Shown: positions 54,946 through 63,643, counted from the stretch's first letter. The stretch is 64,000 nt of DNA from Paenibacillus albiflavus (GCF_004344915.1 NZ_SKFG01000010.1:1-64000), one strand, 5' to 3'. Notes: generated by a model from the sequence alone, not told the origin. Translations and numbers: made by a program.

Positions 54946-55033
54946 CAAGAGGAAACGGCTACGCCGTTGGGGACGGGAGCGTTTCATAAGGTTAATCTGA
55001 GGAAGTATGTGAAGACTTATACTTTCTGATTAG
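54946..55033 (+). repeat. Dispersed double-hairpin repeat, copy C
   Basis: An 88-bp sequence beginning CAAGAGGAAACGGCTAC and ending ACTTTCTGATTAG. It is nearly identical (about 90% by eye) to the reverse complement of 62816-62909. It can fold into two stems: GAAACG..CCGT/ACGG..CGTTTC and AATCTGAGGAAGTAT/ATACTTTCTGATT. It lies between yqeG and the transglutaminase gene. Confidence 0.88.
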
Positions 55034-55038
55034 CTAAG

Positions 55039-55077
55039 AAGCCTCTGAAATCACAAGCATCGTGATCTCAAAGGCTT
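55039..55077 (-). terminator. Hairpin after the transglutaminase gene
   Basis: AAGCCTtTGAgATCAC / GTGATtTCAgAGGCTT (55039-55077) starts 9 bp past the stop at 55086. The T-rich flank (CTCTTTTTCTATTTC) is on the plus-strand side, so termination on the minus strand may be weak. Confidence 0.65.
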
Positions 55078-55085
55078 CTCTTTTT

Positions 55086-57335
55086 CTATTTCATGGCAAT
55101 TCGTAACTTTCGAATCGTTCTAAGTGCTTCAAACCACTCTGCTTCTGTTAACATAGTGCCACTGTAATGAGCGCGTTCATACAAAATAAGAAGCGTGGTT
55201 AGTTCTCGTTCCAACCATACACTTGTCTGCATCCAGCGAGTCAATGTTTCGCGAAGCGTCGTTTCATTGCTTTCCCGTTCAAAGCCTTTACGTTTTGCAT
55301 ATTGCAATAATCGGTACACATCATGAACAACCATCTGATTATAGTTGCCTGAATAACGTGTACGTCTAACCAGATTCATTGCATTTCTCCATGGCATAAA
55401 CTTGATTACAAGAAACGTTACTAATCCAACAAGAAGGACAATCCCGAAAATAAATGTCCACATTCTCCAGTTCCATCCAGCATCTGTCGCATCCACTGGT
55501 GCATCCACATTTGCGACTGGTGGTGTTGGAATAGGTTCATTCACATTATTAACTAATACAGTTGGCATTGTAAATCCAGACGTCGGTTCGAATGGCACCC
55601 ATCCCCATCCAGGGAAATACACTTCCGCCCATGAATGTGCATCTGCATTTCGTACCGTAAATTCATCGGCTGAATTGCTTAATCGTGGAGCAGCTCCGCG
55701 GTATCCACCTTTCTCCAACATCTCCTCAAGGAGAGAAGTGCCTGTTGCAAAGCCTTTAACCCATCTGGCCGGCATACCAATTGATCGAGTAAGCATGACC
55801 ATTGCAGTGGAATAGTAATCGCAATAGCCTTCTTTCACCTCAAATAGAAACTGATCCACAAAATCCTCGCTAGTTCCTTTAGCTGGCTCCGTATTATAAA
55901 CAAAATTACCCGCTAGGAATCTTTCAATATTCTTTACCTTGTCATATGGTGTAGCAGAGTTTTGTGTTATCTTCTGAGCTAACTCCTTAATACGAACCGG
56001 CATTGTTTCTGGTATTTGCAAATAATCCTGCCATAACTCAGCAGAAACATCCTCGATTTTCACTTTTCGCAGCTCATTCACATCAATGACGGGAACTTGA
56101 GAGACCATCGTATAAGTGGTTGGATAGCTTGAGTTTCCTTTAAAATTCATAACGGCATCGTTCGGTGTCCAGGTTATTTTGCTTATTATACTTGGATTGT
56201 TCTGACCGTCCTTGCCGGTAATTTCTTGCAGCTGCTGAATTCGATTCGGGCCAAATAATACGGGATAGGCTTCATCGGACAACATCGTAACTGTATAGGG
56301 AATCGAATTTATACTAGCTTTGGATGTATCTACTCTTGGATCCGGCTGAATTGCTTCCCATGGTTTGACGGCTATCCGATTATCTTGCTCTTTCGGATCT
56401 TTCTCCCAGCCTGAACCTGTATAAACACTTCTGGTTTCCCCCCGCCAATAACTGCGCTGGCTAGATGTTACCTTCATGACAGTCCGATAATTATATTTAA
56501 AACCTCCACCTAGCGATTCATCACTACGACTATAGCCAGATTCTGCATGATTGTCTGGATTAGCAGGCAAGGAACCACCCTCATTCGTCGTAAACTTCAT
56601 AACCTGCTCGCCATTATAATTTTTCCAAGCTGTATAAGGGTCTGTCAGGATCGGGCGAATAGAAGGTGTATATTGTACGATTGAATAGAAAATGACAGCG
56701 ATTAATACGACTGGAATCAGAATCGGAAATGGACGCTGAGACAGCTTGCGCCACGCATCTGGTGAATGTTTTTGAATCCGAACCAAATTCGTTATAATGA
56801 CGATCATTGTACTGCAGAATAGCACAACCGCTATTTCTTTCCACAACGATAAATTCGAGAAGGAGTCGCGTATGCAGAAGGCAATAATGCTGCCCATAAT
56901 ACCAATGTACATCCATAATTTCTTCGACATTCCCCATATGCTGATCACATATACAAGTCCTGCACCTAAAGTAAACCAAAGATAGGGCATTAATTGCAGC
57001 ATATTGCCATCAATAAACGGAAGGAACTCCGACCACTTCCAAGCCGTTATAGGAATAAATTTGTAGTCTAGATAGATGCCTGTTATTACGATGATAACGA
57101 CGACTTGGATGGCTCCGCGAAGTACAATCGGAATTTTAGGTATAAAATAGGTTGCTCCAATTCCAAATAACGTGTACTTTATAAGGTTTGCTGTCGTTTC
57201 TTCCCATACAACCGCTTCTTTCATCATCCAGTTTACATACTGCAGCAAGAAGATTCCCATGCATATTGCCATAGCGCGCTGTAGAAACTCTTGCGTGATG
57301 AACCAGGTAATCGGTCCTTGGCGTTTGTTAGCCAT
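55086..57335 (-). CDS. Transglutaminase-like membrane protein (DUF3488 / YebA type)
   Basis: 749 aa. It has an N-terminal block of about six membrane helices, a large extracytoplasmic part with a transglutaminase core (YCDYYSTAMVMLTRSIGMPAR for the Cys, DAHSWAEVYFPGWGWVPFEPT for His and Asp), one more membrane helix near residue 630 and a C-terminal cytoplasmic DUF4129-like domain. It is the third gene of a moxR-DUF58-transglutaminase operon, the yeaC-yeaD-yebA arrangement of B. subtilis. The role is not established, probably envelope or protein maturation. It overlaps the DUF58 gene by 8 bp. Confidence 0.9.
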   Translation of the reverse strand: MANKRQGPITWFITQEFLQRAMAICMGIFLLQYVNWMMKEAVVWEETTANLIKYTLFGIGATYFIPKIPIVLRGAIQVVVIIVITGIYLDYKFIPITAWKWSEFLPFIDGNMLQLMPYLWFTLGAGLVYVISIWGMSKKLWMYIGIMGSIIAFCIRDSFSNLSLWKEIAVVLFCSTMIVIITNLVRIQKHSPDAWRKLSQRPFPILIPVVLIAVIFYSIVQYTPSIRPILTDPYTAWKNYNGEQVMKFTTNEGGSLPANPDNHAESGYSRSDESLGGGFKYNYRTVMKVTSSQRSYWRGETRSVYTGSGWEKDPKEQDNRIAVKPWEAIQPDPRVDTSKASINSIPYTVTMLSDEAYPVLFGPNRIQQLQEITGKDGQNNPSIISKITWTPNDAVMNFKGNSSYPTTYTMVSQVPVIDVNELRKVKIEDVSAELWQDYLQIPETMPVRIKELAQKITQNSATPYDKVKNIERFLAGNFVYNTEPAKGTSEDFVDQFLFEVKEGYCDYYSTAMVMLTRSIGMPARWVKGFATGTSLLEEMLEKGGYRGAAPRLSNSADEFTVRNADAHSWAEVYFPGWGWVPFEPTSGFTMPTVLVNNVNEPIPTPPVANVDAPVDATDAGWNWRMWTFIFGIVLLVGLVTFLVIKFMPWRNAMNLVRRTRYSGNYNQMVVHDVYRLLQYAKRKGFERESNETTLRETLTRWMQTSVWLERELTTLLILYERAHYSGTMLTEAEWFEALRTIRKLRIAMK

Positions 57336-58587
57336 GCATTTTCGCCCCTTCCAGTATCATTGGAAGCTTGGATAACTCCGAAATTGCATAACCCATCATG
57401 CCCTCAGCATAAAGGTATTCAATCCATTCTTGATTTTTAGCTTTAAGTACCGTAGATGAACCTTGAGGCTCTACGAGCATATGACAGCCCTTCATTCCAT
57501 TTCTTTTGACCCAGCTGATACACTTCGCCATTTCAGCACCAGCTTTGGGTGAAATAAAGATGAAGAAACTCCCGCCAATAAATTGATTACCTAAAGCGGT
57601 CAATGAATGCTCCAAAGAATATAGGCCATCTGGCTCAACATCTACTAAATGCGTCATCATTTCTTCAAAATTATCTTGATAGAGTCCACCATTAAAGTGC
57701 TTCAGATTCTGTCCTACTGATAACAAGTTCATAGGCATGTGATGTTCGAACCCGAACCTTAAGAAGGATGCTACGATTGAGACAGCAAGTTCAAATTGAG
57801 CTGCATTTGAATAAACGCTGTGGTTGCGATCCAGAACTAGGATCGTTTGAGGCAGTGCCTCTCGTTCAAATTCTTTTGACTTCCATACGCCGGTTCTAGC
57901 TGTAGCATTCCAGTGAATACGTGACAGCTTATCTCCATAGATGTATTCTCTTACACCATTAATTTGCGTCGTTTCACGATGGGCTAATGTAGACAAGGTA
58001 TGATGCTGCATCCCTCTTAACAACTGACGCAGCTGAATAGACTCTCTGAGATCTACCATCTCGGGAAATACGGTAATATACTGTGGAACATTCGTCTCAC
58101 CTCGATGTTCAATGAGTCCGAATATATCTGTCGTCACAAGCTCTGTTCGCTCAAAATGATAGATTCCTCTTCCAAGTGGAGGCGTTGAATACGTAAGATC
58201 CCCACTGCGAGCCCAATCGAGTACAATTGTCCCTTTATGAACGGTTAATAGTCCGCCTTTCCTCATGAGCTTCTCTTTAATCGTTACATAAGGAAGAGGC
58301 CAGAACCCTGGCACATAGAACACGACCTTAAGCTGAAGACTCTGACCTGCTGTGATTTTATTGCTGCCCGTTGCATTCAGCAGTGTTCTTGTGCCTTCAA
58401 CATGACGGATCCCGCTCCATCTACCCAGAATTAAGTAAATGGTAATAACGCAAACAAAAAAGAACATAATGCCTGAAATTCTACCACCCTGTAAGAGCAA
58501 ATAAAATAATGAGGCAATAAATAAGCTGGATAAATACCAGACTGCTTTGGGAATGCGTTTATTGGAAATGGAAGTTAATTTCTTCAT
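57328..58587 (-). CDS. DUF58 membrane-anchored protein (YeaD-like)
   Basis: About 419 aa from the ATG at 58587. It has two membrane helices near residues 13-55, a beta-sandwich region, and the DUF58 signature TTQINGVREYIYGDKLSRIHWNATARTG followed by a vWA-like fold (TILVLDRNHSVYSN). An in-frame upstream extension overlaps moxR and lacks a Shine-Dalgarno. DUF58 proteins work with MoxR ATPases, which are encoded directly upstream. Molecular task unknown. Confidence 0.87.
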   Translation of the reverse strand: MKKLTSISNKRIPKAVWYLSSLFIASLFYLLLQGGRISGIMFFFVCVITIYLILGRWSGIRHVEGTRTLLNATGSNKITAGQSLQLKVVFYVPGFWPLPYVTIKEKLMRKGGLLTVHKGTIVLDWARSGDLTYSTPPLGRGIYHFERTELVTTDIFGLIEHRGETNVPQYITVFPEMVDLRESIQLRQLLRGMQHHTLSTLAHRETTQINGVREYIYGDKLSRIHWNATARTGVWKSKEFEREALPQTILVLDRNHSVYSNAAQFELAVSIVASFLRFGFEHHMPMNLLSVGQNLKHFNGGLYQDNFEEMMTHLVDVEPDGLYSLEHSLTALGNQFIGGSFFIFISPKAGAEMAKCISWVKRNGMKGCHMLVEPQGSSTVLKAKNQEWIEYLYAEGMMGYAISELSKLPMILEGAKMHG

Positions 58588-58600
58588 TATCTTCACATCC

Positions 58601-59551
58601 CTATCTAACAGGTGTTTGCACCTGATCCATGATCTTTTGCATGACAGATGATAAAGAAGTGCCCTCAAGTCTTGCTCCATTATGGATAATCATCCGATGC
58701 TGTAAAATATACGGCGCCAAATATTTGACATCATCAGGTATCACATACTCTCTTCCTGACAAATAAGCAAAGGCTTGTGAAGCATGTACAAGCGCCAGCG
58801 TTGCTCTCGGACTTGCTCCCAAATAAATGGCAGGATGATTGCGCGTTGCTCTCGTAATAGCTGTTATGTAATTGATCACTCGCTCTTCGATATGAACTCG
58901 TCTTGCCGCCTCCTGCAATGCCATTATTTCTTCAATATTAGCTACCGGCATAATTTCATCCAAAGGCGATGAGGTCATCTGAGAAGCTACCATCTTATTC
59001 TCCATCTTCTCATCTGGATAGCCGAGAGTAAGCTTAATCATAAATCTATCCAGCTGTGCTTCTGGCAAAGAGTATGTACCTTCAAAATCAATCGGATTCT
59101 GTGTAGCAAGCAGCAGGAATGGCTTCGGCAGCGAGTAGCCTTCTCCATCAACGGTAATCTGGCGTTCTTCCATAGCTTCAAGGAGTGAAGATTGCGTCTT
59201 GGTTGTTGCTCTATTAATTTCGTCTACTAAAAGAATATTAGAGAATACTGGACCAGGTCGAAAAATGAAAGATTCATGCTTAGGGTGGTAGATGGAAACA
59301 CCAGTAACATCAGTTGGAAGTAAATCAGGATTACATTGAATACGACGAAATTGTCCTTGAATCGACTTGGCAAGCGCTTTGATTAGAACTGTCTTTCCCG
59401 TTCCGGGAACATCCTCGATTAATACATGTCCTCCTGCTAACAAGGCAGTCAATAATAAATCGATCTCCATCTTCTTGCCGTGGATGCAAACCTCCAAATT
59501 ATCCCTTAACTTCTCCAGCAGATTTACATGAGTTTCAACTATTGTAGCCAT
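58601..59551 (-). CDS. MoxR-family AAA+ ATPase
   Basis: AAA+ ATPase, probably a chaperone for assembly of its DUF58 and transglutaminase partners. Walker A DVPGTGKTVLIKAL, Walker B ILLVDEINRA, sensor LLATQNPIDFEGTYSLPEAQLDRF and GASPRATLALVHASQA are all present. The ATG at 59551 has GGAGGT 7 bp upstream; the ATG at 59605 has none. It is first in the three-gene operon. Confidence 0.93.
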   Translation of the reverse strand: MATIVETHVNLLEKLRDNLEVCIHGKKMEIDLLLTALLAGGHVLIEDVPGTGKTVLIKALAKSIQGQFRRIQCNPDLLPTDVTGVSIYHPKHESFIFRPGPVFSNILLVDEINRATTKTQSSLLEAMEERQITVDGEGYSLPKPFLLLATQNPIDFEGTYSLPEAQLDRFMIKLTLGYPDEKMENKMVASQMTSSPLDEIMPVANIEEIMALQEAARRVHIEERVINYITAITRATRNHPAIYLGASPRATLALVHASQAFAYLSGREYVIPDDVKYLAPYILQHRMIIHNGARLEGTSLSSVMQKIMDQVQTPVR

Positions 59552-59644
59552 AATCTGGACCTCCGCATCTAAATATTGTTCTTTCCACAATCCTAATCTT
59601 ATCATACATATTACTGAATATTCTTACAATATAGAAATGCAATT

Positions 59645-59676
59645 AGCCTCTCTGCCTGTACAGTGCAGAGAGGCTT
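59645..59676 (-). terminator. Terminator after the spoVA cluster
   Basis: AAGCCTCTCTGC / GCAGAGAGGCT, an 11-bp stem (59645-59676) about 30 bp past the SpoVAE stop. No T run follows, so its strength is uncertain. Confidence 0.6.
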
Positions 59677-59707
59677 AAGAGATTATTGGCATATCTAATG
59701 TAACAAC

Positions 59708-60073
59708 CTAACCCTTCGGACGAACGAATAAGGAGGCGAGGAAGGAGAAGATGATCGCGGACGAAATACCCGCGCTTGTCAATGTAAATATCCCCATTAA
59801 CACCCCAATCCAGCCGTGCTGCTCAATCTCTGTTAGCGCACCATGCACCAGTGCATTTCCGAAGCTCGTGATCGGAACGGTTGCACCAGCTCCAGCAAAC
59901 TTAATTAAGGGATCATACAAACCAACACCATCAAGCACTGCTCCAATAACAACTAATGTACTCATGGTATGAGCGGGAGTCAGCTTGCCAACATCCATCA
60001 TCAACTGACCAATTACACAGATTGCTCCGCCAACAAGAAATGCCCATACAAATGGAGAAATTTGTGACCACAT
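59708..60073 (-). CDS. spoVAE: SpoVAE (SpoVAEb-type) membrane protein
   Basis: 121 aa with about four membrane helices (FVWAFLVGGAICVIGQLMMD, MSTLVVIGAVLDGVGLYDP, VPITSFGNALVHGAL). It belongs to the same fold family as SpoVAC. It is part of the channel that loads dipicolinic acid into the spore and releases it on germination. It starts 3 bp after spoVAD. Confidence 0.93.
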   Translation of the reverse strand: MWSQISPFVWAFLVGGAICVIGQLMMDVGKLTPAHTMSTLVVIGAVLDGVGLYDPLIKFAGAGATVPITSFGNALVHGALTEIEQHGWIGVLMGIFTLTSAGISSAIIFSFLASLFVRPKG

Positions 60074-60076
60074 GAG

Positions 60077-61093
60077 TTAATTCCCTCCGTTCTCAATCGC
60101 TACAGCATGTGCAATACACGGGATACTCTCGTTTTGCTGATAAGACAATGGCGATAGAAGCGCTCCTGTAGCTACTACCAGAATCCGTTTCAATTCACCA
60201 CTTCGTACTTTCTTAAGCAACGATCCATAGGTAACAACAGCTGAGCATCCACAACCCGAAGCACCTGCCTGCATCCCTTGTTTCTCACGATCATATAGAA
60301 GTAGACCGCAATCCATATACTTCGTCTGGTTGATCGGGAAATGATGTTTATGAAATAACTCATTGGCTATATCAAATCCAACAGCAGCCAAATCCCCTGT
60401 GACGATTAAATCATAATACCCAGGTTCACGCTTTAAATCTCGGAAATGTGCTTGAATCGTATCGACTGCAGCTGGAGCCATCGCCGCCCCCATGTTGAAT
60501 GGATCTGTAAGGCCCATATCCACGACTTTCCCAATTGTTGCTGAAGTTACAACAGGTCCAACACCCTGCTTCCCAATTACGCAAGCACCCGCACCAGTCG
60601 CGGTCGTCTGTGCCGTCGGAGGCTTTTGAGAGCCATATTCTGTTGGATAGCGAAATTGTTTTTCAACCGTACAATTATGGGAGCAAGTTCCGCTAAGTAC
60701 ATGCTTCGCTCCCCCACTATTCACAATCATTGATCCAATCGCTAAACCTTCCATGGAGGTAGAGCATGCACCGAATATTCCGAGGTAGGGAATCGCAAGC
60801 GTTCGTGCAGCAAAGGAAGTAGAAATTATCTGATTCATTAAATCTCCGCCAATGTGAAATTGAATATCACCAGCCTGAAGATTCGCTTTCTTCATCGCTA
60901 GCTGCCCAGCTTCCTCCATCATTTTCTTCTCAGCTTTCTCCCAGCTATCTTGTCCCATCCATAGATCACTATGTACGACATCAAAATCATTCTGCAAAGG
61001 TCCCTGTCCTTCTTCCGGACCTACAACTGTTGCTGTAGACAAAATAACGGGTCTATTCTCGAATGTCCAACTTTGATGGCCTTTTAACATCAT
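60077..61093 (-). CDS. spoVAD: SpoVAD, dipicolinic-acid-binding spore protein
   Basis: 338-aa thiolase/KAS-fold protein that binds dipicolinic acid on the outer face of the spore inner membrane. Family sequences are FGACSTSMEGLAIGS, GTCSHNCTVEKQFRYPTEYG and GGDLMNQIISTSFAAR. The start overlaps the spoVAC stop (TAATG). Confidence 0.95.
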   Translation of the reverse strand: MMLKGHQSWTFENRPVILSTATVVGPEEGQGPLQNDFDVVHSDLWMGQDSWEKAEKKMMEEAGQLAMKKANLQAGDIQFHIGGDLMNQIISTSFAARTLAIPYLGIFGACSTSMEGLAIGSMIVNSGGAKHVLSGTCSHNCTVEKQFRYPTEYGSQKPPTAQTTATGAGACVIGKQGVGPVVTSATIGKVVDMGLTDPFNMGAAMAPAAVDTIQAHFRDLKREPGYYDLIVTGDLAAVGFDIANELFHKHHFPINQTKYMDCGLLLYDREKQGMQAGASGCGCSAVVTYGSLLKKVRSGELKRILVVATGALLSPLSYQQNESIPCIAHAVAIENGGN

Positions 61094-61569
61094 TAATGTC
61101 CTCCTGGCGTGCCGAACAATAATTGAAAAATACCGACAAAGAATGCAGCAACCGCTCCAAATACGATAACCGAGCCTGCCAATTTAAACATATTACCACC
61201 GACTCCAAGCACGAAACCTTCGCTTCGATGTTCAAGTGCAGCAGAACACATCGAATTCGCAAAGCCTGTTACAGGCACGGCTGTACCCGCTCCCGCCCAC
61301 TGCGCAATTTTGTCATACAGGCCGAAGCTTGTTAGAATCACAGAGATGAGTACGAGTGAAGCAACGGTTGGATTACTAGCCGCTTCTTTCGTAAACCCAA
61401 ACCATTTCGTAAACATAAGGGTGAGAAATTGCCCAATTTCACATATAAATCCACCAACTAGAAAAGCAAGAATGCAGTTTCTAAAAACAGGTCTTTGTGG
61501 TTCATTTTTTTTCGCAAGATCTTGATATTGCTGCTGTGTTTTGGTTATTTTGCTTTTTGAATTCGTCAC
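61093..61569 (-). CDS. spoVAC: SpoVAC, mechanosensitive channel subunit
   Basis: 158 aa with a hydrophilic N-terminus and about four membrane helices (RNCILAFLVGGFICEIGQFLTLMF, PVTGFANSMCSAALEHRSEG). SpoVAC of B. subtilis acts as a mechanosensitive channel during DPA release. It lies 23 bp after the DUF421 gene in the same apparent operon. Confidence 0.95.
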   Translation of the reverse strand: MTNSKSKITKTQQQYQDLAKKNEPQRPVFRNCILAFLVGGFICEIGQFLTLMFTKWFGFTKEAASNPTVASLVLISVILTSFGLYDKIAQWAGAGTAVPVTGFANSMCSAALEHRSEGFVLGVGGNMFKLAGSVIVFGAVAAFFVGIFQLLFGTPGGH

Positions 61570-61592
61570 GATTCATTCCTCCGACTTGTATT

Positions 61593-62453
61593 CTACGTTC
61601 TGATCATCGTTTTAAAAGACTCTACAACATCGTCCATCTGCTGTGCACAATCCCCATACATAGTGGAAACAACCTTATTTTGGGTCGCCAAAGCAAACAA
61701 TTCTAGGTCGGCTTGAACTTTTTTGAGATTTGCATAAAGTAAAAACAAAGCCTGGGGTAATGGTATTTCAAGCGTATCATCATACACATCTACATATAGT
61801 TGTCCAAAAGCATCAACCTGTGCAAGGAATACATTAGCCTGTGTCACCCCTAGCTTATCCAGTTCAGTAAACAGCCATTCTCTGGTAAAGCCCGCAAGTC
61901 TTAAGCCTTCATTTAACACTTCGCCATCCATTATTACCTCGATCGGTTGTCGTTCTCCTGGAACTTTCATTTGCATATGCAAAGGAGTCAGTGGTCTAAA
62001 TTCAGGTTTGAGCAGCACACTAAGTGCACCTGATGTCTCGAGAACGGCATACTCCACTTCCGTTAGGTCAAAGACATCCTTCATACGAAGTTGTTCAAGT
62101 AATTCATCGCCTGTAATCCGCTCTTTTTTCAAATTATCTTCAAGAATTTTGCCGTCTTGAATCAACACTCTGTCTTTGCCCTCAAATACAATGCGCATTC
62201 TACGTTGTTTCATCATCCACCATTCAATTGTAAATGGAATGATAAACCACATCATCAGCGCGCTTAGACCGTGTAAGTAATTGGCCTCAATATCAGTTGA
62301 AATGAAGCCTGCCAAATCACCAATGGTAATTCCTGTTATATATTCGAAAAAGGTTAGTTGTGAGATCTGTCTTTTACCAAGTATGCGAGTAAAAATAAAC
62401 ATGACTGTAATTGCACCTAAGGCTCGCACCAGTATGTTTAGCCAATCTTCCAC
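61593..62453 (-). CDS. DUF421 (YetF-like) membrane protein with a C-terminal DUF1657-like module
   Basis: 286 aa from a GTG at 62453, chosen for GGGGGG 5 bp upstream. It has three N-terminal membrane helices (to about residue 75), then the DUF421 cytoplasmic fold (FEGKDRVLIQDGKILEDNLKKERIT, YAVLETSGALSVLLKPEF). Residues about 238-284 (LKKVQADLELFALATQNK and onward) resemble the separate DUF1657 protein coded next door (LKSAQASLETFALGTQNK). DUF421 and DUF1657 genes accompany spoVA genes in the mobile spoVA-2mob operon linked to high spore heat resistance. First gene of the DUF421-spoVAC-spoVAD-spoVAE run. Confidence 0.88.
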   Translation of the reverse strand: MEDWLNILVRALGAITVMFIFTRILGKRQISQLTFFEYITGITIGDLAGFISTDIEANYLHGLSALMMWFIIPFTIEWWMMKQRRMRIVFEGKDRVLIQDGKILEDNLKKERITGDELLEQLRMKDVFDLTEVEYAVLETSGALSVLLKPEFRPLTPLHMQMKVPGERQPIEVIMDGEVLNEGLRLAGFTREWLFTELDKLGVTQANVFLAQVDAFGQLYVDVYDDTLEIPLPQALFLLYANLKKVQADLELFALATQNKVVSTMYGDCAQQMDDVVESFKTMIRT

Positions 62454-62489
62454 AATATCCCCCCTATGTATAAACAAAATCTCGATGAT

Positions 62490-62519
62490 AATTATGAGCA
62501 ATAATTGGACATATTATGT
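62490..62519 (-). promoter_or_regulatory. Possible divergent sigma-G-type promoters of the spoVA cluster
   Basis: On the minus strand, ACATA (62515-62519), 18 bp, CATAATT (62490-62496) matches the sigma-G pattern with one mismatch in each box and leads to the DUF421 gene. On the plus strand, CATATTA (62510-62516) is a perfect sigma-G -10 for the DUF1657 gene but without a good -35. Forespore expression would fit the genes. Confidence 0.4.
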
Positions 62520-62546
62520 ACGGTCACAAATATGGAGGTGAATAAA

Positions 62547-62753
62547 ATGACTGTTGCATCACAAGTAAAAACAACACTTGCATCACTCAAAAGTGCACAA
62601 GCTTCACTTGAAACCTTTGCACTAGGTACTCAAAATAAAGACGCAAAGCAGCTGTTTGAAACCGCCGCACAAACAACACAAGGCGTAGTCGATCAGCTAA
62701 GCTCAAGAGTACAGCAATTAGAACAAGAAGAGCCGCAATATAAAGGCTTCTAA
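62547..62753 (+). CDS. DUF1657 small protein
   Basis: 68-aa helical protein (TVASQVKTTLASLKSAQASL, ETFALGTQNK, AKQLFETAAQTTQGVVDQL) matching the DUF1657 family. Such genes occur in spoVA-type clusters. GGAGGT lies 7 bp before the ATG. It is transcribed divergently from the DUF421-spoVA genes and ends in a strong terminator. Function unknown. Confidence 0.9.
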   Translation: MTVASQVKTTLASLKSAQASLETFALGTQNKDAKQLFETAAQTTQGVVDQLSSRVQQLEQEEPQYKGF

Positions 62754-62764
62754 AGTTACTTAAT

Positions 62765-62812
62765 AATAAGCCCGAGTCACGCTGTACCAATAACAGCGGC
62801 TCGGGCTTATTT
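62765..62812 (+). terminator. Terminator of the DUF1657 gene, possibly bidirectional
   Basis: AATAAGCCCGAG ... CTGT/ACAG ... CTCGGGCTTATT (62765-62812), a 12-bp outer stem, followed by TTAACTAAT. The symmetric AT flanks could also stop transcription from the minus-strand gene at 62862. Confidence 0.92.
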
Positions 62813-62815
62813 TAA

Positions 62816-62909
62816 CTAATCAGAAAGTATAAGTTTTCACCATACTTCCTCTGATTAGCCCTTAGGAAACGCTCCCGTCCCCAAAGGACGGTGTAGCCGT
62901 TTCCTCTTG
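62816..62909 (-). repeat. Dispersed double-hairpin repeat, copy D, overlapping a coding end
   Basis: The reverse complement begins CAAGAGGAAACGGCTACACC and matches copy C (54946-55033) along its length. It covers the last codons and stop of the small gene at 62862-63215, so that gene ends inside the repeat. Confidence 0.88.
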
Positions 62910-63215
62910 ACTAAGTATATGCATTGAACTGATATGGTTCTTCGTCTCGGTTGTCCCCAGCTCATAAAGCAGCCTATAAACTTCTTGCAGCACAGCATCG
63001 TATTTATCATTCTCATCATCGACATGATAAGGAATTCCAGGCAGAACTGCTCTTATACTAGAAGAATCATCATAGGACATTTTCGCCCCAAATAACATTT
63101 CAAGCCTTGCTTTTTCTGATGCCGTTGCTTCAATTTCAAGCTCGTACGCCGCATCTCCCTGATGTGACATAACCGTTCCTGCTTGCACAGATACATAATA
63201 CGTCTTCTTAGTCAT
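62862..63215 (-). CDS. Conserved hypothetical protein, C-terminus encoded by a repeat
   Basis: 117 aa from the ATG at 63215, which avoids overlap with the next gene; a longer in-frame start at 63251 is less likely. The sequence (KKTYYVSVQAGTV, YELEIEATASEKARLEMLF, PYHVDDENDKYDAVLQEVYRL, LYELGTTETKNHISSMHIL) resembles a small soluble family common in Bacilli whose function is unknown to me. Family members, as I recall them, end shortly after the SMHIL position. Here about 16 more residues (SQEETATPSFGDGSVS) are encoded by the dispersed repeat copy D. Confidence 0.75.
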   Translation of the reverse strand: MTKKTYYVSVQAGTVMSHQGDAAYELEIEATASEKARLEMLFGAKMSYDDSSSIRAVLPGIPYHVDDENDKYDAVLQEVYRLLYELGTTETKNHISSMHILSQEETATPSFGDGSVS

Positions 63216-63231
63216 ACATCCACTGCTCCCA

Positions 63232-63459
63232 CTATATAAAATACATGACAAGCACGGCCCCGATTACAATCACAATTGGAAAAATAACGTAAGCGATAAA
63301 AATCGGATTCGCCATAATTTTATGTTTTACTGTTACCTCACTTACACCTCGATCGATCACATTCTTCCTTTGCTTACGAGCAATTTGATAAGTCAAACCC
63401 GCGCCTATAACGAGGACGATAGCCGCAATGATCAATAACGGGACAAGAACGGATTTCAA
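63232..63459 (-). CDS. Small two-helix membrane protein
   Basis: 75 aa with membrane helices at about 3-24 and 51-74, separated by a basic loop (RKQRKNVIDRGVSEVTVKHK). The start appears to be TTG at 63459, with AAGGAG about 11 bp upstream. It is 16 bp from the preceding hypothetical gene and may form an operon with it. I do not recognise the family. Confidence 0.65.
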   Translation of the reverse strand: MKSVLVPLLIIAAIVLVIGAGLTYQIARKQRKNVIDRGVSEVTVKHKIMANPIFIAYVIFPIVIVIGAVLVMYFI

Positions 63460-63643
63460 GCTTTAACCATCTCCTTCTGCATAGAATCGAATTGTTATTA
63501 GTCATGTGCCAATACCTTGTATTTCATGCTAATGAATTAATTTCTATCAGACTTGAGACTTAGTAAGAGATCATTCCGCTGACTGTAGGAAATAATCGCC
63601 AATGAATAGATAATAAGACTATCGAAATTGTTAATGAGGAGCG

